Shown here: positions 26,639 to 35,954 of the stretch, one piece after another
How positions within the stretch are numbered: the first letter of the stretch is position 1
Layout of the letters: the number at the start of each line of letters is the position of its first letter
From: Nodosilinea nodulosa PCC 7104
GTDB lineage: Bacteria > Cyanobacteriota > Cyanobacteriia > Phormidesmidales > Phormidesmidaceae
Reading direction: 5' to 3'
Length of the DNA: 64,000 nt
NCBI RefSeq assembly: GCF_000309385.1
Contig: NZ_JH976537.1
Coordinates: forward strand, 1,378,763-1,442,762
Position numbers and translations under genes: made by a program
Notes under the pieces: model-generated
The model's input: only the letters and a program-made list of their open reading frames with translations
Database searches by the model: none
Told to the model about the DNA's origin: nothing

Positions 26639-27649
26639 CTACAGCGGCTTAGAATAGCCCAGGGCATCTTTGACCCGCGCCAGGGTGGCGTTGGCCACAT
26701 CGCCAGCCTTTTCGCGCCCGGCTTTGAGAATGCTCTCTAAGTAGGTGCGATCGCCCATCAGCTCATTAAACCGCACCTGAATGGGGGCTAGGGCCGCCAC
26801 CGCCGTTTCCGCCAGCAGGGGCTTAAACTGCCCCCAGCCCATCTCACGGCACTCGGCGGCCACGGCGGCCTTGGTCTGCCCCGACAGCAGCATGTAGAGG
26901 GTCAGCAGGTTGTTGCACTCGGGCCGAGCCGGGTCATCGAACCACAGCCCCCGTTCCGGGTCAGTTTTGGCGCGCTTGAACTTTTTGACAATCACCTCCG
27001 GCGGATCGGTGAGGTCAATGCGGCTTTGCTCCGAAGGGTCTGACTTGGACATTTTTTTGCTGCCGTCGGTCAGGCTCATGACCCTAGCCCCCTCCGGACG
27101 AATCATCGGCTCGGGCACCTTGAGCACCGGATTTTCTTCGCTGCCAAACTGAAAGTTGAGCCGATTGGCAATATCGCGGGTGAGCTCCAGATGCTGCTTC
27201 TGGTCTTCGCCCACGGGCACCAGGTCGGGCTCGTAGAGCAAGATGTCGGCCGCCATCAGCACCGGGTAGTCGAGCAGGCCAATGCTGACGTTTTCTCCCT
27301 GCTTGACGGCTTTTTCCTTGAACTGAATCATCCGCTCCAGCCAGTTGAGCGGGGTGATGCAGTTAAACAGCCAGGTCAGCTCTGCGTGGGCGGACAGGTG
27401 CGACTGCACAAAAATCGTGGCCTTCTCGGGATCGATGCCGCAGGCAATATAGGCCGCCGCCACCTTGTAGGTATCCTCCGCCAGTTGGGCCGGGTCGTGA
27501 GGCACCGTAATGGCGTGCAGATCGGCCATGAACAGGTAGGCGTCGTATTCTTCTTGCAGGTCAACCCAGTTGCGAATCGCCCCCAGGTAGTTGCCCAGGT
27601 GGAGGTTGCCCGTCGGCTGAATGCCAGAGAGAATGCGCTGTTTGGCCAT
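26639..27649 (-). CDS. trpS: tryptophanyl-tRNA synthetase
   Basis: The 336-residue class Ic synthetase charges tRNA-Trp. The HIGH-equivalent is GNLHLGNYLG near residue 13, and KMSKS is present in DGSKKMSKSDPSEQSR. GIDPEKATIFVQSHL and VGEDQKQHLELTRDIANR are conserved family segments. Length is normal. A MITE-like repeat lies upstream. Confidence 0.96.
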   Translation of the reverse strand: MAKQRILSGIQPTGNLHLGNYLGAIRNWVDLQEEYDAYLFMADLHAITVPHDPAQLAEDTYKVAAAYIACGIDPEKATIFVQSHLSAHAELTWLFNCITPLNWLERMIQFKEKAVKQGENVSIGLLDYPVLMAADILLYEPDLVPVGEDQKQHLELTRDIANRLNFQFGSEENPVLKVPEPMIRPEGARVMSLTDGSKKMSKSDPSEQSRIDLTDPPEVIVKKFKRAKTDPERGLWFDDPARPECNNLLTLYMLLSGQTKAAVAAECREMGWGQFKPLLAETAVAALAPIQVRFNELMGDRTYLESILKAGREKAGDVANATLARVKDALGYSKPL

Positions 27650-27700
27650 AGGTCGAGGAAGAGATGCGGCAGGGAAAAGAGTAGATCAAGCGCCAGCAAA

Positions 27701-27804
27701 TATAGCTGTAGCCAGTCTGGCTAAGACCTGCCTCCTGCAAACGTTCAAACGTTTGAACGTTCATAGGGTTTCTGGATCGCCTAACCAACGTGACTACTGC
27801 AACA
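27701..27804. repeat. MITE-like element, copy A
   Basis: About 104 bp starting TATAGCTGTAGCCAGTCTGG and ending with an imperfect inverse of that sequence. It is clearly related to the copy at 29863-29957. Inside, AACGTTCAAACGTTTGAACGTT forms a self-complementary core. It lies in the upstream region of trpS. Confidence 0.6.
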
Positions 27805-27940
27805 GCATGGCTCCTTACGAATCTACCCTAATCTCTGCCCGCCGCAGTAGCCAGAAATAGGCCCGTCGCAGGACTTTCCTTGCCGAGGCAGCTTTAATTG
27901 TTTAGATTTGTAAAAGAAATAGTAAGCATAATCAATACCT

Positions 27941-28237
27941 ATGGCTCTTTCCCCCGATCTATCCAGCCGTTTGCAGGACGCCATTACTCTGGCCCAGCAG
28001 GTAAAGCAACACCCCGCCGCCCATAAGGCGTTTCAAGCGGTGGCAGCGGATGTCAGGGCCGAAAGCCCCCTGGCGGCTGACCTGCTGGAGCGGCTTTGGC
28101 AGGAATATATCGGCTCCCAGCGGTCTTCCCTATTTTGGGAGCAGTTCTCTCAGGTGGAGAAAAACCTGTCCGATCGCATGAGCGAGAGCCACATGCAGCT
28201 GAAGCAAAACTACCTGCGGCTGGTGCAGGAGCAGTAA
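27941..28237 (+). CDS. small helical conserved protein, function unknown
   Basis: The 98-residue, mostly helical soluble product (LSSRLQDAITLAQQVKQHPA, SPLAADLLERLWQEYIG, SLFWEQFSQVEKNLSDRM) has no signal peptide or known motif. The even codon use and compact helix pattern suggest a real gene of the kind shared among cyanobacteria. It stands alone and converges on the sugar transporter gene. Confidence 0.6.
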   Translation: MALSPDLSSRLQDAITLAQQVKQHPAAHKAFQAVAADVRAESPLAADLLERLWQEYIGSQRSSLFWEQFSQVEKNLSDRMSESHMQLKQNYLRLVQEQ

Positions 28238-28324
28238 GCGCCTAGCCAAATTGGTGACCGGACGAGAGGCCGAGTTAAACGCTAGAGGCAGGTGGTGGAA
28301 GAGCAAAGCCTGGCCTGCCTCCTT

Positions 28325-29722
28325 CTACATGTGCTCTAGCTCCATGCCTTTGGTCTCTTTGACAAAGAAGAGGACGAAGAAGAAGGAGATGGCGGCTGAG
28401 ATGGTATAGAGACCGTAGGCTGCCCCCAGCCCAAAGAACTCCAGAATGGGGGGAAATGTGGTTGAAACGGCAAAGTTTGCGATCCACTGCATACAGGCCG
28501 CCAGCGAAAGGGCCGCGCCTCGAATTTTGTTGTTGAACATTTCTCCCAGCAGCACCCACACTACGGGGCCCCAGGAGAAGCCAAAGCAAAATACGTAGAG
28601 ATTGGCGGCCAGCAGCGCTACGGTGCCCGCTGCCCCGGTCAAATTTGGGTTGCCATCCGCATCTATGGGCGCGTGACCGAACACAAAGGCCATGGTGCCC
28701 AGGGTGATGGTCATGCCGATGGACCCCAGGATGAGCAGGGGCTTGCGGCCAAACTTATCGACGAAGGCGATCGCTACCAGGGTGGTAATAATGTTTACGG
28801 CCCCGGTGATGACGGTAATGGTGAGGGAATCTTTTTCGGAGAAGCCAACGGCCCGCCACAGCACGCTGCTGTAGTAGAAGATGACGTTGATGCCGACAAA
28901 CTGCTGAAGCAGCGATAGGCCAATGCCAACCCAGACAATGGGCAGCAGATTGCCGCTGCGGGACAGCAGATCTGAAAATTTGGGCTCACGATCCTGCAAA
29001 ACCGTCTGCCTGATTTCGTCAATTTTGGCCAGCACGTTGGGAACGGAAATTTTGCTCAGAACCTTGGCGGCTTCCTGTTCGCGGCCTCGGGCGACCAGGT
29101 ATCGAGGGGACTCGGGAATCATCAACGCGGCCATGCCGTAGAGCACCGCTGGGGGAATTTCAGTCCAAAACATCCACCGCCAGGCTGCAATGCCAAAGGC
29201 CCAGGGGGCCTCCGCTGACCCGGCAGAAACCGCAATAAAGTAGTCGCACAGCAGCGCGATGAAAATACCAATGACGATCGCCAGCTGCTGCAGCGAGCCT
29301 AACCGACCGCGCAGGTGGGCCGGAGAACACTCGGCGATGTAGGCAGGGGCAATAACGCTGGCGGCACCCACGGCAATGCCGCCCAGAAGCCGCCAAAAGG
29401 TAAAATCCCAAAGCCCCAGGGCCAGTCCAGAGCCAATGGCGCTGATGGTGAACAGCACCGAAGCGGCAATCATGGCCTTGACCCGACCGTAGCGATCGGC
29501 GATTCTGCCGGCGTAGAATGCGCCAAAGGCAGACCCCAACAGCGCCAGCGACACGGCCAGTCCAACCCCGACGCTGCTGGCATTGAAGGAACTGGCGATG
29601 GCGGCCACCGCGCCATTGATGACCGCCGTATCAAACCCGAATAAAAAGCCGCCCAGAGCTGCCGCAGCGGCGATTAAAACGACGTACAGCGTATTGGATT
29701 TACGGCGATCGGCGGCAGACAT
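28325..29722 (-). CDS. sugar porter of the MFS superfamily
   Basis: The 465-residue, 12-helix transporter belongs to the sugar porter family (GlcP/XylE/GLUT type). Signatures: GGFLFGFDTAVINGA in helix 1, GRIADRYGR in loop 2-3, PESPRYLVARGR after helix 6, QQFVGINVIFYYSS in helix 7, DKFGRKPLL in loop 8-9, and the closing PETKG-like VKETKGMELE. It probably imports glucose or fructose with protons, fitting the glycogen and acetate genes a few kb away. The exact sugar cannot be told. Confidence 0.88.
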   Translation of the reverse strand: MSAADRRKSNTLYVVLIAAAAALGGFLFGFDTAVINGAVAAIASSFNASSVGVGLAVSLALLGSAFGAFYAGRIADRYGRVKAMIAASVLFTISAIGSGLALGLWDFTFWRLLGGIAVGAASVIAPAYIAECSPAHLRGRLGSLQQLAIVIGIFIALLCDYFIAVSAGSAEAPWAFGIAAWRWMFWTEIPPAVLYGMAALMIPESPRYLVARGREQEAAKVLSKISVPNVLAKIDEIRQTVLQDREPKFSDLLSRSGNLLPIVWVGIGLSLLQQFVGINVIFYYSSVLWRAVGFSEKDSLTITVITGAVNIITTLVAIAFVDKFGRKPLLILGSIGMTITLGTMAFVFGHAPIDADGNPNLTGAAGTVALLAANLYVFCFGFSWGPVVWVLLGEMFNNKIRGAALSLAACMQWIANFAVSTTFPPILEFFGLGAAYGLYTISAAISFFFVLFFVKETKGMELEHM

Positions 29723-30191
29723 AGGCTTTGTTTCCTAACGGCTTGGCAATGGGTAGGCTCGATTAGCTAAAGTTTTGAGAGCCAAAATACAAAAGGAAAT
29801 ACCAGATCTGGCGTCAATAACCCCGATCGCAAACAGACAGCTTGCGCAGGTTCAGCAGCATTTATAGCTGTAGCCAATCTGGTTAAGACATTTCTCCTCA
29901 AAGCGTTCAACCGCTCGAAAGCCTCTGGATGTCTCAACCTAAGTGACTATGGCCATACCTCGCTAAATCGAGATTGCTCCAACAGGATTTGGTATGGACT
30001 CTCTGTGCTTTGACAGTGAGATAAGGCTATCTTCCCATCCTCTGTTTCACCCTTTTTCAGTCGCTTGAAAATTAGTTACACAGCCTCTGGCAGCGAGAAG
30101 CTGACGGAATGCCATGGCGATCGGCGCTGTCGACAATGGGGCTGGGGTGAGAGATCGTCGATCTTAGTCAGGTGCCAGAACGGCGGTTCAG
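29723..30191 (-). other. intergenic region between sugar transporter and ackA
   Basis: 469 bp without a supportable gene. It contains MITE-like copy B (29863-29957) and presumably the promoter of the transporter gene. Nothing else recognisable was seen. Confidence 0.6.
29863..29957. repeat. MITE-like element, copy B
   Basis: 95 bp bounded by TATAGCTGTAGCCAATCTGG and, at the far end, an imperfect inverted repeat of it (19 of 27 bases match). It shares its ends and interior pattern with 27701-27804. A TA dinucleotide at both edges would fit a TA-target element. Confidence 0.65.
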
Positions 30192-31400
30192 TTAGAAACT
30201 ATAGCGGTGCCCTAGGCAGGCCTGGGCGATCGCCCATTCCTCCTGGGTATGAATGACCAATACGCTCACGCCCGAATCCGCTGCTGCAATATCCTGGTCA
30301 TCCTTAGCGCGAGCCAGATCTTTCTTTAGCCGCAGCCCCAAAAACTCAAAGGGCGCGCTGGCCCGCTGCCACAGCAGGGGAGAATTTTCGCCAATGCCAG
30401 CGGTAAACACCACCGCATCCAGCCCGCCCAGGCTGGCGATCATCGCCCCCATTTCCCGGTGCAGGCGGTGAATGAACATATCTACGGCGAGTTTCGCCCG
30501 AGCATTCCCCTGCTCCATGGCCTCGGCGATTCCCCGCATGTCGTTCGACAGGCCGGAGATACCCTTGAGTCCCGACTCTTTATTCAGCAGGGTATCGAGC
30601 TGGTCGGCGCTGTAGCCCTCCTGGCGCATCAGGTAAATGAGAATGCCGGGGTCAACGCTGCCCGAGCGGCTGCCCATCATCAGCCCCTCCAGGGGCGTGA
30701 AGCCCATGGTGGTATCGACGCTGATGCCCCCCTTCACCGCCGCCAACGAGCAGCCGTTACCGAGATGACAGGTGAGCAATTTCAGATCCGCAAGATCTCG
30801 CCCCATCAGGTCTGCCGCCCGCTGGGCCACGTACTGGTGGCTAATGCCGTGGAACCCGTAGCGGCGAATGCCCTGCTCGACCCAGCTGTAGGGGCCGGGG
30901 TAGAGCGCTGCCGCCTTGGGCATGCGGGCGTGGAAGGCGGTATCGAACATGGCCACCTGAGGCACATCGCCCAAAATGCGCTCCATGGCTTCAATGCCCT
31001 GGAGGTTAGCGGGGTTGTGGGCCGGGGCCAGGGGAATTAGCTGCTGGATCGCGGCCTTAACCTCCTCCGTAACTCGCACGCTATCGACGTAGTCGCGCCC
31101 GCCGTGCACCACCCGGTGACCCACTGCCTCGATTTCCCCCAGGCTGCTCAGCACCTGGGTTGGCCCCTCCACCAGGGTTTTCACCATCGCTTCCAGGCCC
31201 GCCGCCTTATCGGTGATGGGCAGCACTTGCTGCACCGACTCCCCGCTGCCGCTGGCCGATAGCTCTACGCTGCCCTCCTGGTGAGTCCAGTCCAGGGAGG
31301 CGCGCCATAGCGGCTCGGGTGCTTCAGAATGGCCTTCTGTGAGGTCAAATAGGCAGCTTTTGTGGCTGCTCGACCCGGCATTGAGTACGAGAATTTTCAT
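30192..31400 (-). CDS. ackA: acetate kinase
   Basis: The 402-residue product interconverts acetate plus ATP and acetyl phosphate. The phosphate-binding start MKILVLNAGSSSHKSCLFDL, GHRVVHGG, RYGFHGISHQYVAQRA, TCHLGNGCSLAAVKGG and VFTAGIGENSPLL are all present. Length is typical. With glgP, two histidine phosphatases and a sugar transporter nearby it suggests dark catabolism of glycogen to acetate. No phosphotransacetylase or phosphoketolase is adjacent. Confidence 0.97.
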   Translation of the reverse strand: MKILVLNAGSSSHKSCLFDLTEGHSEAPEPLWRASLDWTHQEGSVELSASGSGESVQQVLPITDKAAGLEAMVKTLVEGPTQVLSSLGEIEAVGHRVVHGGRDYVDSVRVTEEVKAAIQQLIPLAPAHNPANLQGIEAMERILGDVPQVAMFDTAFHARMPKAAALYPGPYSWVEQGIRRYGFHGISHQYVAQRAADLMGRDLADLKLLTCHLGNGCSLAAVKGGISVDTTMGFTPLEGLMMGSRSGSVDPGILIYLMRQEGYSADQLDTLLNKESGLKGISGLSNDMRGIAEAMEQGNARAKLAVDMFIHRLHREMGAMIASLGGLDAVVFTAGIGENSPLLWQRASAPFEFLGLRLKKDLARAKDDQDIAAADSGVSVLVIHTQEEWAIAQACLGHRYSF

Positions 31401-31514
31401 GGGGCATTCCGCCAGTCCACAACGAAAGCGTCGCCTTGATTTTAGGGAGAAAGCCTGGATTCAAGCGACGTCTGGAATACCTCCGTTTGCTCACGATTCT
31501 TTTCGGTAAGGGGG

Positions 31515-31578
31515 GGTATACGGTTCACGGTATACGGTTTAAGGTAAGCCGTGAACCGTATACCGTGAACCGCATACC
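31515..31578. repeat. 25-bp inverted repeat built of tandem half-units
   Basis: GGTATACGGTTCAC is followed by a second GGTATACGGTT (31515-31539). The inverse occupies 31554-31578 with one mismatch and a 14-nt loop. It lies between a histidine phosphatase gene and ackA, both on the minus strand. There is no T-run, so it is more likely a repeat or RNA-processing hairpin than a terminator. Confidence 0.75.
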
Positions 31579-31618
31579 CTATACCATTGCTCCCTGTCAC
31601 AATTAACTTGGTCAAGTA

Positions 31619-32257
31619 CTAGGTCCCCGGCCTCGCATCTAGCTCCTCGGGCAGGTGGGAGCGATCGCCGTGCTTGGCCAGCATTGGCCCATGGTCACCG
31701 AAGCGCACCAGGCTGAGCGAGGCCACGGGCAGCTCAATGCGATCGCGGTATCGACCGCTATCGATGCCCAAAAGATTGCACAGCAGCAGCCGAATCGTGG
31801 TTTTGTGCGACACAATCAGCACGTTGCCAGAACTGTGGTTGGCCTCAATTTCGGCGATCACCAGGGCGGCGCGGCTGACGACCTGCACCCCCGTTTCACC
31901 GCCCGTGGGCGGGTTCCAGGCGGGTTCGGTGAGCCAGCGAACGTAGTCTTTGCTGTAGCGGCTCTCCACCTCGTCGTGGGTCAGCCCCTCCCACTCGCCA
32001 AAGAACATTTCCTTTATCCCGTCGCGCTGCTGCATTGTGTGGCCCGTGGCCTTGCACATGGGCGTGGCGGTCTCCACCGTGCGCTGCAAGGGGCTGGCAT
32101 AGATGGCCTGCCAGGGCAGGTGCTGGTACTTGTCGGCAAAGGCCTGGGCCATGGCGGCGCCCTCGGCGGTCAGCCCTGGGTTGGAGAAGCCGCAGTAGGT
32201 GCCGCTCTGGCTCGATTCGGTTTCGCCGTGGCGCAAAAAGTAGAGGTTGAGAGGCAT
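31619..32257 (-). CDS. histidine phosphatase family protein, copy 1
   Basis: The 212-residue product is a phosphoglycerate-mutase-like phosphatase. The catalytic LRHGETE (His10) and the second histidine in VLIVSHKTTIRLLLC are present, with the phosphate pocket arginine in SPLQRTVETA. Proteins of this branch are small phosphatases (PhoE/CobC-like) rather than confirmed glycolytic mutases, so the substrate is open. It is a tandem paralogue of the gene at 32335, roughly 60% identical by eye, 77 bp apart on the same strand. Confidence 0.85.
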   Translation of the reverse strand: MPLNLYFLRHGETESSQSGTYCGFSNPGLTAEGAAMAQAFADKYQHLPWQAIYASPLQRTVETATPMCKATGHTMQQRDGIKEMFFGEWEGLTHDEVESRYSKDYVRWLTEPAWNPPTGGETGVQVVSRAALVIAEIEANHSSGNVLIVSHKTTIRLLLCNLLGIDSGRYRDRIELPVASLSLVRFGDHGPMLAKHGDRSHLPEELDARPGT

Positions 32258-32334
32258 GGGAGGGGAAAATTTAAAGAAAACGGGAGATTATTGCCTTTCT
32301 ATCCTCCTGGCCGGCGCGATCGCTGGCATCCCCC

Positions 32335-32973
32335 CTAGGTACCTGGTCTAGATTCCAGTTCTGCGGGCAGGTGGGAGCGATCGCCGTGCTTCACCAGCAT
32401 GGGGCCGTTGTTGTTGAACTGCACGTGGGTCACGGAGGCGACGGGGAGGCTGATGCGGTTGCGATAGCGCCCCACATCCATACCCATCAAACTGCACAAA
32501 ATAATTCGGATGGTGGCCTTGTGGGACACCACCAGCACATTGCCCTCGGTAAAGTTCTCCTCAATCTCGGCCATTACCAGAGAGGCCCGACTGGCGATCT
32601 GCACCGAGCTTTCGCCCCCGGTGGGCGGGTTCCACGCCGGTTCGGTCAGCCAGTGCAGATAGTCGTCGCTAAAGTGCTCCCGCACGTACTCGGCGGTCAG
32701 GCCCTCCCAGGCGCCGTAGTTGATCTCCTTGAGGCCGTTGCGCAGCTGCACGTTCACGCCCACCGACTGACACAGGGGCATAGCGGTGGCGATCGTGCGC
32801 TTCATCGGGCTGGCGAAAATCGCCTGCCAGGGCATTTCTCGGTACTTTTCGGCAAAGGCCTCGGCCATGGCGAGCCCTTCCGCCGTCAGTTCGGGGTCAA
32901 GCTCGCCGCAAAAGCCGCCGCTTTGGCTGTACTCGGTTTCGCCGTGGCGCAGGAGGTAGAGGTTTAGGGGCAT
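32335..32973 (-). CDS. histidine phosphatase family protein, copy 2
   Basis: The 212-residue paralogue has LRHGETEYSQSG at the N-terminus, SPMKRTIATA, GALEGLT-like YGAWEGLT, and NVLVVSHKATIRIILC. Both copies end in the same HLPxELxxRPGT tail and share WLTEPAWNPPTGGE, showing a duplication. It follows glgP by 48 bp on the same strand, suggesting a glgP-phosphatase-phosphatase transcript and a role with sugar phosphates. The substrate is unknown. Confidence 0.85.
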   Translation of the reverse strand: MPLNLYLLRHGETEYSQSGGFCGELDPELTAEGLAMAEAFAEKYREMPWQAIFASPMKRTIATAMPLCQSVGVNVQLRNGLKEINYGAWEGLTAEYVREHFSDDYLHWLTEPAWNPPTGGESSVQIASRASLVMAEIEENFTEGNVLVVSHKATIRIILCSLMGMDVGRYRNRISLPVASVTHVQFNNNGPMLVKHGDRSHLPAELESRPGT

Positions 32974-33021
32974 GGGAGTAGTTGGATAAAGTTGCGGTGA
33001 TAGCTAATAGTCAATTAGCTA

Positions 33022-35547
33022 TCACCGTAACGTTAATCCTGCCTGAGTCTGGTCATACGCCATCATCTCCACCGGCACAGGCGACACTTTCCAGATGTCG
33101 GTGCAGTACTCGTGGATGGAGCGATCGCTCGAAAACTTGCCCATGCGCACGGCGTTGAGAATGGACATGCGCGACCAGTGCTCCTCGTCTTTGTAGGCGA
33201 TGCCAACGCGGTCTTGGGCGTCGATGTAGGCCTGGTAATCGGCCAGCAGCAGGTAGGGATCGCTGTAGAGCAGGTTGTTGGTAATGTCCTGGAACAGGTC
33301 GCGATCGCCCTTGGCAAAGAAGCCGCTGTTGACCAGGTCGATTACCTCCTTGAGCTGGGGGTTGCTGCTGTAGTAGTCCCAGGGGTTGTAGCCCTTGGCC
33401 TTGAGGGCCGCTACGTCACTAGCGGTGAGGCCAAACAAAAAGAAATTGTCGTCGCCCGCCAGCTCGCGGATTTCCACGTTGGCGCCGTCGAGGGTGCCGA
33501 TGGTGAGCGCGCCGCTCATGGAGAACTTCATGTTGCCGGTGCCCGAGGCCTCTTTGCCGGCGGTGGAAATTTGCTCGGAGAGATCCGCCGCCGGGTACAC
33601 CCGCTGGCCAAAGGTGACGTTGTAGTCGGGCAAAAAGACCACCTTGAGGCGATCGCCCACAGCCGGGTCATTGTTCACCACATCGCCCACGGCGGTGATG
33701 AATTTGATTATCAGCTTGGCCATGTGGTAGCCGGGAGCCGCCTTGCCGCCGAAGATAAACGTGCGGGGGGAAATATCCAGGTCGGGGTTTTGCCGCAGCC
33801 GCTGGTACAGGGTGATGATGTGCAGCACGTTGAGGTGCTGGCGCTTGTACTCGTGGATGCGCTTCACCTGCACGTCGAACAGCGAGTCGGGGCTGACGGC
33901 AATGCCGGTGCGGCGGTGGATGTAGGCAGCCAGGTCTTGCTTGATGTCGCGCTTGATCTGCCGCCAGTGGTGGCGAAAGCCGGGGTCATCGGCGTAGCCT
34001 TCCAGCTGCCGCAGCTCGTCGAGGTTGTGGAGCCAGCCATCGCCAATTTTCTCGGTGTAGAGGGCGGCCAGGCGAGGGTTGGCCAGGGCAATCCAGCGGC
34101 GGGGGGTGACGCCGTTGGTGACATTGCGAATTTTGCCGGGAAACAGCGCGTGGAAGTCTTTCAGCGTGGTTAGCTTGAGCAGCTCGCTGTGCAGGGCCGC
34201 TACCCCGTTGATGGCGTGGCTGCCCAGGCTGGCCAGGTTGGCCATGCGCACATAGCGCTCCCCCGATTCGTCAATCAGCGACAGGCTGGCCAGCTTGGCG
34301 GGGTCGTTCATGGTCTGCACCCGCACCTGATCTAAAAACCGCTGGTTGATCTCAAAAATGATTTCCAGGTGGCGGGGCAGCAGACCGCCAAACAGCGAAA
34401 TCGGCCACTTCTCCAGGGCTTCGGGCAGCAGGGTGTGGTTGGTGTAGGCAAAAGTGTTTTGGGTAATGCTCCAGGCCGTATCCCAGCCGATGCCGTGGTC
34501 GTCGATTAGCAGGCGCATGAGCTCGGCCACGCCCACGGCGGGGTGGGTGTCGTTGAGCTGGGCGGCAAACTTTTCGTGAAAGCTCTCCAGCCTGCGGCCC
34601 GAGGCCAGGTGAATGCGAATCATGTCTTGCAGGGCGCAGGAGACGAAAAAGAACTGCTGCTCCAGGCGCAGCTGCTTGCCTGCGATTTGCTCGTCGTTGG
34701 GGTAGAGCACCTTGGAGATATTCTCGGAAGTGACTTTGCTATCCACCGCGCCGTAGTAGTCGCCGGTATTAAACGACTGAAAGTCAAAGGATTCCACCGC
34801 CTCGGCCCGCCACAGGCGCAGGGTGTTGACGGTGTTGACCCGGTAGCCGGGAATCGGGGTGTCGTAGGGGATGCCTTTGACCTGCTTACCGGGAATCCAG
34901 CGCTTGCGGTAGCTGCCGTCGGAGTCGGTGTAGCCCTCGGTATAGCCGCCAAAGCCCACGGTGACGCTGGCCTCGGGGTGGGGAATTTCCCAGGGGTTGC
35001 CGTACTGGAGCCACTTGTCGGTGATTTCGACCTGCCAGCCGTCGACAATTTCCTGGTCAAAGATGCCGAACTCGTAGCGAATGCCGTAGCCGATCGCGGG
35101 AATTTCCAGGCTGGCCAGCGATTCCATATAGCAGGCGGCGAGGCGACCGAGGCCGCCGTTGCCCAGGCCGGGTTCCTCTTCCTGGGCGATCAGCTCGTTG
35201 AAATCGAGGCCCGATTCGACAATTGCCTTTTTGACCGGCTCGGTGATGCCCAGATTCAGCAGGTTGCGGCCCAGGTGAGGCCCCAGCAGAAATTCAGCGG
35301 AGAGGTAGGTGACCACCCGCACCTCGGGCTTCAGGTAGTTGCGAATGGAGCCGAGCCAGCGCTGCATCATGCGATCGCGCACCGTATAGGCCAGGGCCAG
35401 GTAAAAGTCGTTGGTGCTGGCCACCTCGGGCCACTTGCCCTGGATGTAGAACAGGTTGTCGGCCAAGGCCCGGCGTAGGGTATCGACGCTCAGGCCAGTG
35501 CGATCGTCTTCGATATCTACGGTGGGACAATTGGGGGGGATTGTCAT
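33022..35547 (-). CDS. glgP: glycogen phosphorylase
   Basis: The 841-residue GT35 enzyme releases glucose-1-phosphate from glycogen. Conserved segments are YLSAEFLLGPHLGRNLLNLG, GLGNGGLGRLAACYMESLAS, the FHEKFAAQLNDTHPAVGVAE region, TNGVTPRRWI, KRIHEYKRQHLN and the pyridoxal-phosphate lysine site EASGTGNMKFSMSGALTIGT. Length is normal. Two histidine phosphatases follow closely. pgm, the next enzyme in glycogen breakdown, lies at 40824 beyond the cassette island. Confidence 0.97.
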   Translation of the reverse strand: MTIPPNCPTVDIEDDRTGLSVDTLRRALADNLFYIQGKWPEVASTNDFYLALAYTVRDRMMQRWLGSIRNYLKPEVRVVTYLSAEFLLGPHLGRNLLNLGITEPVKKAIVESGLDFNELIAQEEEPGLGNGGLGRLAACYMESLASLEIPAIGYGIRYEFGIFDQEIVDGWQVEITDKWLQYGNPWEIPHPEASVTVGFGGYTEGYTDSDGSYRKRWIPGKQVKGIPYDTPIPGYRVNTVNTLRLWRAEAVESFDFQSFNTGDYYGAVDSKVTSENISKVLYPNDEQIAGKQLRLEQQFFFVSCALQDMIRIHLASGRRLESFHEKFAAQLNDTHPAVGVAELMRLLIDDHGIGWDTAWSITQNTFAYTNHTLLPEALEKWPISLFGGLLPRHLEIIFEINQRFLDQVRVQTMNDPAKLASLSLIDESGERYVRMANLASLGSHAINGVAALHSELLKLTTLKDFHALFPGKIRNVTNGVTPRRWIALANPRLAALYTEKIGDGWLHNLDELRQLEGYADDPGFRHHWRQIKRDIKQDLAAYIHRRTGIAVSPDSLFDVQVKRIHEYKRQHLNVLHIITLYQRLRQNPDLDISPRTFIFGGKAAPGYHMAKLIIKFITAVGDVVNNDPAVGDRLKVVFLPDYNVTFGQRVYPAADLSEQISTAGKEASGTGNMKFSMSGALTIGTLDGANVEIRELAGDDNFFLFGLTASDVAALKAKGYNPWDYYSSNPQLKEVIDLVNSGFFAKGDRDLFQDITNNLLYSDPYLLLADYQAYIDAQDRVGIAYKDEEHWSRMSILNAVRMGKFSSDRSIHEYCTDIWKVSPVPVEMMAYDQTQAGLTLR

Positions 35548-35710
35548 GGGGGCCTCGTGAACAGGGGCAACAATATGCGGGCGTTCTAATCTGCGATGCC
35601 TTTTGTCGCCACTGTAAAGGACATAGGTTATGAACGGGTTTAGACCCGGAAAGGTTTAAGGTTCATAGTTCGTGCAGTTTCTCCTGGGCTAGGTTGCCGC
35701 CTGAAACCAT

Positions 35711-35867
35711 TACACAGCTGTGCCACTTCTTTATACAGCTGTGCCAGTAAAGCAGATCGCGGGGTCGATACGCTTGATTGCGAGGTCAATACGCTTTACT
35801 GCGGGGTCAATACGCTTTACTGCAAGGTCAATACGCTTTACTGCAAGGTCAGTAAGTTTTGCTGTGG
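35711..35867. repeat. 21-bp tandem repeat array
   Basis: Five units share GGTCxATACGC with GGTC at 35763, 35784, 35805, 35826 and 35847, exactly 21 bp apart. Two preceding units, TACACAGCTGTGCCA (35711) and TATACAGCTGTGCCA (35732), are also 21 bp apart. The array is in the upstream region of glgP. Both strands are open and would encode heptads, but I see no supported gene. Confidence 0.8.
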
Positions 35868-35877
35868 CCTTGCGATT

Positions 35878-35942
35878 AGGTCCCGGGTACCTGCGCGTGC
35901 AGGCAGATTTGGCCAACAGTCGCAGGCAGGTACCCGGGACCT
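35878..35942. terminator. 17-bp perfect inverted repeat, possible terminator
   Basis: AGGTCCCGGGTACCTGC (35878-35894) is exactly inverted at 35926-35942. It lies just past the stop of the minus-strand gene at 35955 and could terminate it, although no clean T-run is seen. Confidence 0.45.
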
Positions 35943-35954
35943 TTCACGAAAGAC

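Noticed and set aside
33112..34173. 353-codon open frame on the plus strand
   Set aside because: It is antisense to glgP; the third-position GC bias keeps the opposite frame open. No motif is present.
34543..35478. 311-codon open frame on the plus strand
   Set aside because: Also antisense to glgP; a Gly/Val/Ala-rich shadow without domain features.
35711..35867. CRISPR array
   Set aside because: The 21-bp units are contiguous and have no unique spacers; no cas genes are near.
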